A DNA stretch of 64,000 nucleotides, from NCBI GenBank assembly GCA_963789225.1, contig CAWBKD010000036.1, positions 124,001 through 188,000 on the forward strand, in the 5' to 3' direction. The stretch comes from Palsa-504 sp963789225 (GTDB lineage Bacteria > Actinomycetota > Actinomycetes > Streptosporangiales > Streptosporangiaceae). The translations under genes and the position numbers were made by a program. The notes under the pieces are model-generated. The model was not told the origin of the DNA and made no database searches. It saw only the letters and a list, made by a program, of their open reading frames with translations. Below, in pieces: positions 51,149 to 59,999 of this stretch; the first letter of the stretch is position 1, and each line of letters begins with the position of its first letter.

Positions 51149-51906
51149 GCGGCCTCGTTTTCCGGCGCCAGGGCGTGGACAAGGTAGCTGGCCACCTCGC
51201 CCGGCGTGGTGCCGCGCCCGAAGATCTTGTCCACGCCGAGGTCCTGCGCGGCAGTGGGATCGAACCGGGGGCCACCCACCACGAGCAGCGGCCGCTGCTG
51301 ACCGAACCCAGCGTGGAACGCGGCCGACATCTCCCGCGTGTTGGTCAGGTGGGCGTCGCGCTGCGTCACGACCTGGCTGACCAGGACCGCGTCGGCGTGC
51401 TCGGCGGCGGCCCGCGCCACCAGGTCCGGCACCCCGACCTGGGCGCCCAGGTTGACCACGCGTATCTCCCGGTAGTACTCCAGGCCCTTCTCCCCCGCGT
51501 GCCCCTTGACGTTGAGGATCGCGTCGATCCCGACGGTGTGCGCGTCGGTGCCGATGCAGGCCCCCACCACGACGAGCTTGCGACCGAGACCCGAGCGAAT
51601 CCGAAGGTTCACTTCCGCGGCTGGGAGCAGCGGGAACTCCCGCTCGGTGACCGACACGGCCGACAGGTCGACCAGGTGGCTGACCCGTCCGTAGACGATG
51701 AAGAAGGTGAAGTGGGGCCCCATCCCCTTGGCGTGCACGACCATCGCCGGGTCCAGGCCCATCTTGGCCGCGAGCTGCAGCGCGGCCCCCTCGGCCCGGG
51801 CCCGTTCGGTCTCGTCGCCGAACGGCACCGGCAGCGTGAACGACACCTGTACCCGCCCGTCCCCGGTGGTGTCACCGTACGGGCGGACGATCCCGGTCAG
51901 GCTCAC
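51145..51906 (-). CDS. kamE: Lysine 5,6-aminomutase beta subunit
   Basis: B12- and PLP-dependent mutase subunit of 253 aa. The cobalamin motif D-x-H-x-x-G is at D121-A-H123-T-V-G126 in GACIGTDAHTVGID. NVKGHAGEKGLEYY follows; one of its lysines (K134 or K140) is the probable PLP site. The B12 domain tail GVDKIFGRGTTPGEVASYLV is typical. Start GTG 51906 overlaps the kamD stop as GTGA. It moves an amino group from C6 to C5 of beta-lysine, giving 3,5-diaminohexanoate with kamD. Confidence 0.92.
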   Translation of the reverse strand: MSLTGIVRPYGDTTGDGRVQVSFTLPVPFGDETERARAEGAALQLAAKMGLDPAMVVHAKGMGPHFTFFIVYGRVSHLVDLSAVSVTEREFPLLPAAEVNLRIRSGLGRKLVVVGACIGTDAHTVGIDAILNVKGHAGEKGLEYYREIRVVNLGAQVGVPDLVARAAAEHADAVLVSQVVTQRDAHLTNTREMSAAFHAGFGQQRPLLVVGGPRFDPTAAQDLGVDKIFGRGTTPGEVASYLVHALAPENEAA

Positions 51907-53459
51907 GAGCTCACCTCCAGCATCTCGGCCGCGGGGTTGTAGTAACCCTCGGCACGCTCCACGACTCCGTCAAGTCCGCGCCCGCCGTCCGCAGGCCGCT
52001 TCGTCACCCCGAAGGTTCCGTCGGCGATCGCGTGGAGCAGGCCCTGCGCTCCGATCTTGCTCAGCAGGTCGATGGTCTCGTCAAGCACCTGCCGGGCCCG
52101 CCTGGCCACGAAACCGTCCGGCTCGGGCCGGAACGAGGCGCCGAGCTGCCCGGCGGCGCGCTTGACGTAGCGGACGTTCTCCAGGGCCAGGTCCCGGTCG
52201 GACAGGAACGGGGTGTGGATCCCCTCGGTCATCATCCCGATGAGCAGGATCGACTGGTCGGTCATCACGCCGCACAGGTTGAAGAACGCGTCGAGCAGGT
52301 AGCCGGCGAAGACGTTGCCTGTCATGTGCTTGGTCGGCGGCATGTACTTCAGCGGGGCGTCCGGGAACAGCTCCCTGATCAGCTGGGCGTGCGCCAGCTC
52401 CAGCAGGAACGAGTCGGGCACCTCGGGGTTGATCTCGAACGCGTGCCCCAGGCCCATCTGGCCGTCGGCCAGGCCGGCCTCGCGCGCGAAGAACTCGTTA
52501 AGCAGCTGGGACACCACGACCGTGTGCGCCGCGTCCACCGCGTCGGCGGTCGTCAGGTAGTTGTCCTCGCCGGTGTTGATGATGATGCCCGCCCGGGCGT
52601 GCACCTGCCGGGAGAACCGCTGGTCGATGAACGTCCGCACCGGGTTGATGTCGCGGAAGATGATCCCGTACATGCAATCGTTCAGCATCATGTCGAGCCG
52701 CTCGAGCCCGGCCAGCGAGGCGATCTCCGGCATGCACAGGCCCGAGGCGTAGTTGGTCAGCCGGACGTAGCGCCCGAGCTCGCGCGAGGTTTCGTCCAGG
52801 GCGGCGCGCATCAGCCGGAAGTTCTCCTGCGTCGCGTACGTCCCCGCGTACCCTTCCCTGGTCGCGCCCTCGGGCACGTAGTCGAGCAGCGACTGCCCGG
52901 TGGACCTGATCACCGCGATGATGTCGGCGCCCTCCCGCGCCGCCGCCTGCGCCTGCGGGATGTCCTCGTAGATGTCGCCGGTGGCCACGATCAGGTAAAT
53001 CCACGGCATGGCCGGGTCCGACGTGGCGGTGATCATCCGGCCGCGCTCCGCGCGCTGGGCGTCGATCCTGGCGATGCCCTTTCCTACCGAACGGCGTGCT
53101 GCCGCCCTGGCCGCGTCCGCTTCACCCCCCGCAGGGAGGCGGAACTTGACCAGCCCGGCGCCCGCGTCGGCGGCCAGCGTGCGCAGGTCGGGGTACCCGC
53201 CGGCCAGCATCGCGTCCCAGGCGGGCAGGGCGACCCCGTACTCGAGGCCGACCGACTCGCGGACCGCGTCGGCGAGCCGGTTGACCCACGGCATCCCGTC
53301 CTCGTCGGCCCCCTCAAGCCCGGCCAGCCGTAGCACGGCCCGCTCCACGGAGACGGTGGTGTGCGTCCTGGCCAGCTCGACCACCGGCTGCCCGGCCGCA
53401 GCGGCCAGCTCGCGGGCCTGGCGCACCAGCGCCGGGTCGAGGTTCAGCTTGCTCGTCAC
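51903..53459 (-). CDS. kamD: Lysine 5,6-aminomutase alpha subunit
   Basis: Large alpha subunit of 518 aa with a TIM-barrel catalytic core. Conserved blocks: TGQSLLDYVPEGATREGYAG, RLTNYASGLCMPEIASLAG, MLNDCMYGIIFRDINPVRTF, INTGEDNYLTTADAVDAAH and PPTKHMTGNVFAGYLLDAFF. GTG 53459 overlaps the kdd stop as GTGA and begins the conserved MTSKLNLDP-like start; the long in-frame extension upstream lies in kdd and is rejected. Active with kamE as an alpha-beta pair. Confidence 0.93.
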   Translation of the reverse strand: MTSKLNLDPALVRQARELAAAAGQPVVELARTHTTVSVERAVLRLAGLEGADEDGMPWVNRLADAVRESVGLEYGVALPAWDAMLAGGYPDLRTLAADAGAGLVKFRLPAGGEADAARAAARRSVGKGIARIDAQRAERGRMITATSDPAMPWIYLIVATGDIYEDIPQAQAAAREGADIIAVIRSTGQSLLDYVPEGATREGYAGTYATQENFRLMRAALDETSRELGRYVRLTNYASGLCMPEIASLAGLERLDMMLNDCMYGIIFRDINPVRTFIDQRFSRQVHARAGIIINTGEDNYLTTADAVDAAHTVVVSQLLNEFFAREAGLADGQMGLGHAFEINPEVPDSFLLELAHAQLIRELFPDAPLKYMPPTKHMTGNVFAGYLLDAFFNLCGVMTDQSILLIGMMTEGIHTPFLSDRDLALENVRYVKRAAGQLGASFRPEPDGFVARRARQVLDETIDLLSKIGAQGLLHAIADGTFGVTKRPADGGRGLDGVVERAEGYYNPAAEMLEVSS

Positions 53460-54508
53460 CGGCGTTCTCCCTCCAGGACGCGGCGCTCGAACATGGCCCG
53501 CAGGCTCGGGGTGCCGCGGAGCAGGTCGAGCGCGAGTTCGGCGTGACCGGGCACGTACCCGTTGCCGACCAGCATCGTCACGTCGGCGGCCATGCCCTCC
53601 GCGCCGAGCGCGGCGGCGCTGAACGAGGTGGCCATGGAGAAGAAGATCACCGTGCCGCCCTGCGCCGTCGACAGGATGGCGCCGCCCTCGCACCCCGCAA
53701 CGTCCACGCAGACCACGGTCACGTCGGCCGGGCCGCCCGCGGCGGCCACCCGGTCCGCGAGGTTCACCGGATCCCGGGCGTCGGCGATCACGATCTCGTC
53801 CACCAGGCCGTCGGTACCGCGCAGCAGCGCGGCCTCGGCTTCGGTCGGGACCACACCGATGACCTTCGCCGCGCCGGCCTGCCGGGCGGCCGCGGCGGAC
53901 AGCGAGCCGCTCTTCCCGGCCGCGCCGATGACCAGGACCACAGAACCCGGCCGGACCACGCGTTTGGTCAGGGCGGGTGCGCCGCAGACGTCCATCACGG
54001 CCAGCGAGAGGGGGACGGGCAGGTCATCGGGGAGGACGGCGGCGATCGACCGCGCGAACAAGATTGCATGCCCCTCGCAGGGGACCTGCTCGGACTGGCC
54101 GTCCCAGCGGTACAGGCCGTCGGAGATGGCCAGCGGGGTCAGCGTGAGCGAGACCAGGGTGGCGATCCGCTGGCCCGGCCGCAGGCCGAGCGGGGAGTCC
54201 GGTCCCACCTCCTCGACCGTGCCGGTCAGCATGCCGCCGGACCCCGTGACCGGGTTCTGCATCTTGCCCCGGGTGGCGATGATCTCGCCCACCGCGGCCC
54301 TGATCTTGTCCGGGTCGCCCGCGTAGGTCTCGCGGATCTGACGGTAGGAGGCGGCGTCGAGGTTCAGCCGGTCGACGCGGACCCGGACCTCGTCAGCAGC
54401 GATGTCCGGGTCAGGGTCGAGCCTCCAGGCGGCCTGCGGGAGCACGCCCGGCGGTTTGATCACCCGGTGCAGCCCGAGCGCCGACTGCGGCGGCAGCGAG
54501 GTCGTCAT
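53456..54508 (-). CDS. kdd: L-erythro-3,5-diaminohexanoate dehydrogenase
   Basis: NAD(P)-dependent dehydrogenase of 350 aa with medium-chain-like layout. Motifs: NLDAASYRQIRETYAGDP, VEEVGPDSPLGLRPGQRIATL, the nucleotide-binding VLVIGAAGKSGSLSAAAARQ, and DVTVVCVDVAGCEGGAIL. These match Kdd of lysine fermenters, which oxidises 3,5-diaminohexanoate to 3-keto-5-aminohexanoate. Start ATG 54508 with AAGG upstream. First gene of the kdd-kamD-kamE-kal operon. The next step needs Kce, which is not in this window. Confidence 0.92.
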   Translation of the reverse strand: MTTSLPPQSALGLHRVIKPPGVLPQAAWRLDPDPDIAADEVRVRVDRLNLDAASYRQIRETYAGDPDKIRAAVGEIIATRGKMQNPVTGSGGMLTGTVEEVGPDSPLGLRPGQRIATLVSLTLTPLAISDGLYRWDGQSEQVPCEGHAILFARSIAAVLPDDLPVPLSLAVMDVCGAPALTKRVVRPGSVVLVIGAAGKSGSLSAAAARQAGAAKVIGVVPTEAEAALLRGTDGLVDEIVIADARDPVNLADRVAAAGGPADVTVVCVDVAGCEGGAILSTAQGGTVIFFSMATSFSAAALGAEGMAADVTMLVGNGYVPGHAELALDLLRGTPSLRAMFERRVLEGERR

Positions 54509-54571
54509 GCCTTGTTCCTTCCCGCGGCCCAGGGCGGTCCAGCCCGGTCCGCGCCCGCCCGTCTGTGGGTG

Positions 54572-54801
54572 CACAGACGGTGACGTAACACACAGATCGT
54601 TCGGGAAAATCTTCTGCTATGATCGCTTAAAACAGTAAGATCTTCGGTAGAAGTACTATCATAGCGTAAATCTTGCTGCAGCACACTGTTGGACCCGGCC
54701 CCTGCCGCCCCGAGGGCGGCCACGCGGAGCGGGTCACGGACGGTTACGTAACACGTGGGTCGTTCGGGAAAATCTGCGGTCTACCACGTTTTGTACCGCA
54801 G
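54572..54801. repeat. Duplicated control element between kdd and kamA
   Basis: A 41-base element occurs at 54572-54612 and 54735-54775, identical in 35 positions, both in plus orientation: ACGGTnACGTAAC followed by TCGTTCGGGAAAATCT. The second copy holds the perfect palindrome GTTACGTAAC (54743-54752), and a hairpin CTGCGGT/ACCGCAG (54774-54801) follows it. The rest of the divergent region 54509-54840 contains AT-rich DNA and likely promoters of both operons. Regulator unknown. Confidence 0.75.
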
Positions 54802-54840
54802 GTCCTTCGGTATCATGCAAGGAACGGGAGGGCTTCGTTC

Positions 54841-56223
54841 ATGATCTCGCAACCGTATCCCTACACGCGGCATGAGCTGGCCGAACCCGACTGGCGCCGC
54901 TTCCCGGGCTGGGCCGGGGTGTCCGAGCAGGACTGGGCCTCAGCGCAGTGGCAGCGCGCCCACTGCGTCAAGAACATCCGGCAGCTCGGCCAGGTCACCG
55001 GCCCGGGGCTCGCCGAGGCCTTCTTCGCCGACCTCGAGCGCGACCAGCGCGAGCGGGCCACGATGTCGATGCTCGTCCCGCCGCAGATGATCAACACCAT
55101 GGTGCCGTCGCTGGCACCGGACGACGCCGGGTTCACCGAGGCGTTCTACGCCGACCCGGTGCGCAGGTACATGATCCCGGCGTTCAGCGACCGGCGGGCC
55201 GACTGGCCGTCTCACCCGTACGCGCAGCGCGACTCGCTGCACGAGGCCGAGATGTGGGCGGTCGAGGGCCTGACCCACCGCTACCCGACCAAGGTGCTCG
55301 CCGAACTGCTGCCGACCTGCCCGCAGTACTGCGGGCACTGCACCCGGATGGACCTGGTCGGCAACCCGACTCCGATGACCGACAAGCACAAGTTCGCGCT
55401 GGCCCGCGAGGACCGGCTCGAGGCCATGCTGTCCTACCTGCGGGCCACCCCCGGCGTGCGCGACGTGGTGGTATCCGGCGGGGACGTGGCGAACCTGCCC
55501 TGGCCGCGGCTGGAGTCGTTCGTGGCCGCGCTGCTCGAGATCGACTCGGTCCGGGACATCCGGCTGGCCAGCAAGGCGCTGATGGGGCTGCCGCAGCACT
55601 GGCTGTCGGACGAGGTGCGCGCGGGCATGACCAGGCTCGCCACGACGGCGCGGGAGCGCGGCGTGAGCATCGCCATCCACACCCACGTGAACGCGGCCCA
55701 GTCGGTCACGCCGCTGGTGGCGAAGGCCACCAAGGCCATGCTGGAGGCCGGCGTCCGGGACGTGCGGAACCAGGGCGTCCTGCTGCGCGGGGTGAACAAC
55801 AGCTCCGTGGCGCTGCTCGACCTGTGCTTCGCGCTGCTCGACGGGGCGGGCATCATGCCCTACTACTTCTACATGTGCGACATGATCCCCGGCAGCGAGC
55901 ACTGGCGGCTGACCGTGGCCGAGGGCCAGGCGCTGCAGGCCGAGATCATGGGCTACCTGCCCGGGTTCGCGACCCCGCGGATGGTCTGCGACGTGCCGTA
56001 CGTGGGCAAGCGCTGGGTGCACCAGCTGGCCAGGTACGACACCGAGCGCGGCATCTCCTACTGGACCAAGAACTACCGCACCGGGATCGAGCAGGACGAC
56101 GACCTGGCGACCAGCCGCGAGTACCCCTACTACGACCCGATCTACATGCTCGGCGAATCGGGGCAGGCCTGGTGGCGCGCGCAGAGCGCTCAGGGTGCCC
56201 GGTCGTGTGCCGGGGCGGCCTAG
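54841..56223 (+). CDS. kamA: Lysine 2,3-aminomutase
   Basis: Radical SAM/PLP enzyme of 460 aa from ATG 54841 (GGGAGGG seven or so bases upstream). The 4Fe-4S cluster motif is C160-x3-C164-x2-C167 in TCPQYCGHCTR. Downstream blocks are VVVSGGDVANLPWPRL, IRLASKALMGLPQHW, IAIHTHVNAAQSVTPLV and GVRDVRNQGVLLRGVNN, with PYYFYMCDMIPGSEHW near the end. It converts L-lysine to beta-lysine. Upstream in-frame sequence from 54673 lacks homology. It is divergent from kdd, the obvious functional partner. Confidence 0.95.
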   Translation: MISQPYPYTRHELAEPDWRRFPGWAGVSEQDWASAQWQRAHCVKNIRQLGQVTGPGLAEAFFADLERDQRERATMSMLVPPQMINTMVPSLAPDDAGFTEAFYADPVRRYMIPAFSDRRADWPSHPYAQRDSLHEAEMWAVEGLTHRYPTKVLAELLPTCPQYCGHCTRMDLVGNPTPMTDKHKFALAREDRLEAMLSYLRATPGVRDVVVSGGDVANLPWPRLESFVAALLEIDSVRDIRLASKALMGLPQHWLSDEVRAGMTRLATTARERGVSIAIHTHVNAAQSVTPLVAKATKAMLEAGVRDVRNQGVLLRGVNNSSVALLDLCFALLDGAGIMPYYFYMCDMIPGSEHWRLTVAEGQALQAEIMGYLPGFATPRMVCDVPYVGKRWVHQLARYDTERGISYWTKNYRTGIEQDDDLATSREYPYYDPIYMLGESGQAWWRAQSAQGARSCAGAA

Positions 56224-57306
56224 CTACCGGTACCGGCGGGACAGCTCGTCGAGGTGCTGCCTGACCGCGGGCCATTCGGCCGTGGTGACGGCAAAGCGCG
56301 CCGAGTCGCGCGGGGTCAGGTCCGCGCCGAGCCGGTGCGCGCGCAGGGTGCCCTCGTACCGCAGGCCGATCCGGGCCATGGCATCCCGTGATCGCTGGTT
56401 CCTGGCGTCGGTGTGCAGGCACACCGACTGCACCCGCCAGGTCTCGAAGGCGTGCGTCAGCATGAGCCGCTTCATCTCGGTGTTCGCGCCGGTCCTGATG
56501 GCCTTCGGGCTCAGCCACGTGTAGCCGATCTCGCAGGTGTCCGGGCCGCTGCCGTGGGCGTCGGCGGCGGCAGCGGGCCACGGCCAGTACTCCAGGTCGA
56601 AGAACCTGGTCGAGCCGATCACCGCGTCGTCCTCGGCCCTGATCACGGCGAACGGCTGCGCGTTACCGCTGTCCCTGGCCGCGACGGCGGTCTCGACGTA
56701 CTGGCGGACCTGGGCCTCGTCCTGGGGCACCGGGGACCAGCGGTACAGTTCGGCGCCGCCTGCCGACGCCGCCATCAGGCCGGGCGCGTGCCGGTGCTCC
56801 AGCGGCTCAAGCCGGACGACCTTGCCGATCAGCGTCGGCGCCGCTGCCTCCTGACGAGCGCCAGGAGACGCGGGCGCGGCCCAGGCCCCCTGCGGGGCGC
56901 GTTCCATGAAGCGCCCGTTGGGCCGGGTGAAACCGAACTGGCGGTACAGCCCGTGCGCGTCCGACGTATGCAGCATCCAGCGCCAGCCGGAGCCCGGGCC
57001 GTCCTCGATCATCGCCCGCACGATGGCCTTGCCCAGCCCGGTGCCCCGGTGATCGGGCAGGACGTACACGTCGGCGAGGTAGGCGGTCCCGTCGTCGCCG
57101 AACGCGCGGGCGAAGCCGACCATGGCCCCCGACCGGTCATACGCGCCGACCACGCGCGAGGCCGCGGCGATCTGGCGGCTGATGCCGTCACCGCCGCGCC
57201 ACCGGCCCCAGTACGCCTCGGTGGTCAGGAACGAGATCGCCGCCGCCACGTCGACGCGAGCCTTGTCGTCGTCGATCTCGTAGTCACCAAAGGCCGAACG
57301 CATCAC
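56224..57306 (-). CDS. Double GNAT acetyltransferase
   Basis: A 360-aa fusion of two GNAT domains. The N-terminal one (about 1-140): VVGAYDRSGAMVGFARAF, YVLPDHRGTGLGKAIVRAM with the acetyl-CoA loop, and SDAHGLYRQFGF. The C-terminal one (about 155-355): KVVRLEPLEHRHAPGL, GSTRFFDLEYW, and ARNQRSRDAMARIGLRYEG, of the RimJ/RimL type. A linker of about 15 Ala/Pro residues joins them. GTG 57306 overlaps the stop of the trans-sulfuration gene as GTGA; ATG 57303 is an alternative. It ends directly against the kamA stop. Confidence 0.88.
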   Translation of the reverse strand: MMRSAFGDYEIDDDKARVDVAAAISFLTTEAYWGRWRGGDGISRQIAAASRVVGAYDRSGAMVGFARAFGDDGTAYLADVYVLPDHRGTGLGKAIVRAMIEDGPGSGWRWMLHTSDAHGLYRQFGFTRPNGRFMERAPQGAWAAPASPGARQEAAAPTLIGKVVRLEPLEHRHAPGLMAASAGGAELYRWSPVPQDEAQVRQYVETAVAARDSGNAQPFAVIRAEDDAVIGSTRFFDLEYWPWPAAAADAHGSGPDTCEIGYTWLSPKAIRTGANTEMKRLMLTHAFETWRVQSVCLHTDARNQRSRDAMARIGLRYEGTLRAHRLGADLTPRDSARFAVTTAEWPAVRQHLDELSRRYR

Positions 57307-58424
57307 GGCACCTCCAGCGTGTCCAGGGCTTGGTCGATATCGGTGATCAGGTCGGCGGCGGGTTCCACGCCGACCGATAGCCGGATCAGGCCATCAGGCG
57401 CCGTCTCCCCCGCCCACCTGGCCCGGCGCTCCCAGGTCGACTCCACGCCCCCGAAGCTGGTCGCGGGCAGGATCAGGCGCGAACTCGCCACCACCTGGTC
57501 CGCGGCGCGGGCCGACTCCAGCTCGAAGGAGAGCAGCGGGCCGCAGCCGTGCGGCATCTGCCGCCGGGTTAGCGCCGCCGTAGACGGCTTCATTCCCGGG
57601 TAGTGCACGGCGTGGACCCGAGGATGGCCGGTCAGGTGCCTGGCGATCCTGCCTGCGCTGTCCGACTGGCGCGCGATTCGCAGCGGCAGCGTCTTCATCC
57701 CGCGCAGCGCCAGCCAGGACTCGAACGGACCCGGGATGCCGCCGCCGCTGGTCCGCCAGGACCGCAGCCCAGCCAGCAGTTCGGCGTCACGGCTCACGAC
57801 CGCGCCCAAGATCACGTCGGAATGCCCCGAGGCCGCCTTGGTCAGCGAGTACAGCGACGCGGCCGCGCCCCAGTCAAGCGGCCGCTGAAGCAGGCTGGTG
57901 GCGGTCGTGTTGTCCACGATCATGGGCGCGTGCGCGGCCGCCGCGACCTCGGCCAGCCCGGCCAGGTCGGCGATCCGCAGCAGCGGGTTCGTCGGCGTCT
58001 CGGCCCACAGCACCGAAGGCCCGACCTTCAGCTCGCTGGCCACGGCGGCCAGGTCCTGCTGGTCGGCCGGGACCGGGACGGCCCCGTGCGGCCGCAGCTT
58101 GTCCGCGAGTACCCGGGTCCCGTAGTAGCCGTCGGCGGGCAGCACGATCCGGTTCCGGCCCTCGGCCAGCGTGAGCATCAGCGCCATCGAGGCCGCCTGG
58201 CCGGAGGCGAAGGCCACCGCCTGCGCGTCCTCCAGGCGGCCGAGCGCCTCCTCCAGCGCTTCCCAGCCCGGGTTGCCGTCCCGGCCGTAGGTCCGTTCCC
58301 GCCACGGCTCGCCCTCGGACACGTAGATGCTGGTCAGGACCAGCGGCGGAGTGACCGACTGGCCCGCGCTTCTGTCGGTGCCCGCGTGAATCAGGCTGGA
58401 CTCGGCGGAGAAGTTGTCGCTCAT
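57303..58424 (-). CDS. Cys/Met metabolism PLP enzyme (cystathionine gamma-lyase/synthase-like)
   Basis: Trans-sulfuration family enzyme of 373 aa. ERTYGRDGNPGWEALEEALG, FASGQAASMAL, the PLP lysine K196 in YSLTKAASGHSDVILG, and the late substrate region SFGGVESTWERRARW identify gamma-family enzymes; the reaction (lyase, synthase or gamma-replacement) is not decided by these motifs. Start ATG 58424. It is coupled to the downstream double GNAT gene by GTGA. A tandem repeat and a divergent MocR regulator lie upstream; the MocR is its likely controller. Confidence 0.9.
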   Translation of the reverse strand: MSDNFSAESSLIHAGTDRSAGQSVTPPLVLTSIYVSEGEPWRERTYGRDGNPGWEALEEALGRLEDAQAVAFASGQAASMALMLTLAEGRNRIVLPADGYYGTRVLADKLRPHGAVPVPADQQDLAAVASELKVGPSVLWAETPTNPLLRIADLAGLAEVAAAAHAPMIVDNTTATSLLQRPLDWGAAASLYSLTKAASGHSDVILGAVVSRDAELLAGLRSWRTSGGGIPGPFESWLALRGMKTLPLRIARQSDSAGRIARHLTGHPRVHAVHYPGMKPSTAALTRRQMPHGCGPLLSFELESARAADQVVASSRLILPATSFGGVESTWERRARWAGETAPDGLIRLSVGVEPAADLITDIDQALDTLEVP

Positions 58425-58449
58425 CGGCGTCCCCCGCCACGGCCCCTAT

Positions 58450-58656
58450 GGCTCGCGCTCCGGCCACGTCCCCCGTGGCTCGCGCTCCGGCCACGTCCCC
58501 CGTGACTCGCGCTCCGGCCACGTCCCCTATGGCTCGCGCTCCGGCCACGTCCCCAGTGGCTCGCGCTCCGGCCACGTCCCCCGTGGCTCGCGCTCCGGCC
58601 ACGTCCCCCGTGACTCGCGCTCCGGCCACGGCCCCCGCCCCCGTGGCTCTCGCTCA
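58450..58656. repeat. 27-bp tandem repeat (seven units) in divergent control region
   Basis: Seven units begin at 58450, 58477, 58504, 58531, 58558, 58585 and 58612, each GGCTCGCGCTCCGGCCACGT followed by CCCC(C/T)(G/A)T; a degenerate eighth follows. They occupy nearly all of the gap between the trans-sulfuration gene and the MocR gene. All six frames stay open in them. No gene is called here. Confidence 0.95.
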
Positions 58657-58666
58657 CGAAGAATGT

Positions 58667-58672
58667 TACAGT
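58667..58672 (+). promoter_or_regulatory. -10 box of a probable leaderless MocR transcript
   Basis: TACAGT at 58667-58672 is a good actinobacterial -10 and ends 7 bases before the MocR ATG at 58680, the spacing of a leaderless start. No Shine-Dalgarno sequence precedes the ATG. Direct repeats GTAC/GGTAC around 58671 and 58692 could be a MocR binding site. Confidence 0.5.
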
Positions 58673-58679
58673 ACAAATT

Positions 58680-59999
58680 ATGAACATACTGGTACGATAT
58701 CGCCCGCAGGGCGGGACCGCCAGGGAGATATCGGCCAGCGTGGAGGCGGGCGTCCGTACCGGGCAGCTGACCCCGGGCGACCAGCTCCCCCCGGTCCGGG
58801 AGCTGGCCATCCAGCTCGGCGTCAGCCCGACCACCGTCGCGGCCGCCTACGCCGACCTGCGCCGCCGCGGCATCACGGCCGGAGCGGGCCGGGCGGGCAC
58901 GCGGATCCGCGCCGCTCCCCCGGTCAGCGTCCGCGGGTACCTGCCGGTGCCCGCGGGCGTGCGCGACCTCATCAGCGGCGGCCCCGATCCTGACCTGCTG
59001 CCCGACCTGCCCGCCCGGCCCGCCACGGCCGGGCCTGCGCGGATGTACGCCGAGGCGGCCGTCGCGCCGCGGCTGCGCCGCCTGGCCACCGATCAGCTTG
59101 AGGCCGACGGCATCGACGCGACCCACCTGATGGTCACCGGCGGGGCCCTGGACGGCATCGAGCGGGTCCTCGCGACCTGGCTCACGCCCTCGGCCCGGGT
59201 CATCGTCGAGGACCCGGGCCACGCGGTGACCTTTGACCTGCTGGCGGCCATGGGCTACACCACGGTCCCCGTCCCGGTCGACGAATTCGGCATCCGGCCG
59301 GCCGAACTAGCCGCCGCGCTCGCCCGCGGCGCGGGCGCCCTGATCGTCACGCCGCGGGCCCAGGCTGCCACCGGCGCCGCGTGGAACGCGGACCGGGCCG
59401 CCGCGATCGCCGAGACGCTCCGGCGCTACCCGTCCCTCGGGGTCATCGAGGACGACCACGCCGGGCCCGTGGCGGGCGCGCCCGCGTTCACCGCGCAGGG
59501 CGGCCGCAGCCGCTGGGTCACCATCCGCTCGGTCTCCAAGTCACTCGGGCCCGACCTGCGGCTCGCGGTGCTTGCGGGCGACGAGGCGACCGTCGCGCGC
59601 GTCGCCGGACGCCAGGCCCTCGGCACGGGTTGGGTGAGCTACCAGCTCCAGGGTCTGGTCGCGGACCTGTGGGCCGACCCGTCGGTCCCCCGCGCGCTGG
59701 CCTCGGCCGCGCGGGTCTACGCCAGCCGGCGCGAGGCGCTGCGGACGGCGCTGCGCGAGCACGGGATCACCACGACCGGCCGATCCGGCCTCACCTGCTG
59801 GGTCCCGGTCTCCGACGAGGAGGGCGTCGCATCCCGCCTGGCCGAGGCAGGCTGGGCGGTAGCCCCCGGGCAGCGGTTCCGCATCGCCGCGCCCCCCGGC
59901 GTCAGGATCTCCTTCGCCACCCTGGACGCCGCGGACGCCCCCTCCTTCGCTGCCGACTTCGCCCGCGCGCTCCGCCACCGTGCGTCCCGCCTGGATTGA
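58680..59999 (+). CDS. MocR-family (GntR plus aminotransferase) regulator
   Basis: Chimeric regulator of 439 aa: GntR winged helix (about 12-80, with LTPGDQLPPVRELAIQLGVS and PTTVAAAYADLRRRG) fused to a fold-type I aminotransferase domain. The PLP lysine is K287 in SVSKSLGPDLRLA. MocR proteins regulate a neighbouring PLP- or vitamin-B6-related gene; here the divergent trans-sulfuration gene is the candidate. Start ATG 58680 appears leaderless, from TACAGT at 58667. Confidence 0.92.
   Translation: MNILVRYRPQGGTAREISASVEAGVRTGQLTPGDQLPPVRELAIQLGVSPTTVAAAYADLRRRGITAGAGRAGTRIRAAPPVSVRGYLPVPAGVRDLISGGPDPDLLPDLPARPATAGPARMYAEAAVAPRLRRLATDQLEADGIDATHLMVTGGALDGIERVLATWLTPSARVIVEDPGHAVTFDLLAAMGYTTVPVPVDEFGIRPAELAAALARGAGALIVTPRAQAATGAAWNADRAAAIAETLRRYPSLGVIEDDHAGPVAGAPAFTAQGGRSRWVTIRSVSKSLGPDLRLAVLAGDEATVARVAGRQALGTGWVSYQLQGLVADLWADPSVPRALASAARVYASRREALRTALREHGITTTGRSGLTCWVPVSDEEGVASRLAEAGWAVAPGQRFRIAAPPGVRISFATLDAADAPSFAADFARALRHRASRLD

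Noticed and set aside
58414..58683. Repeat-encoded peptide (GSRSGHVPR units) as a gene
   Set aside because: The 27-bp repeat keeps every frame open on both strands, so open frames there carry no evidence of coding.
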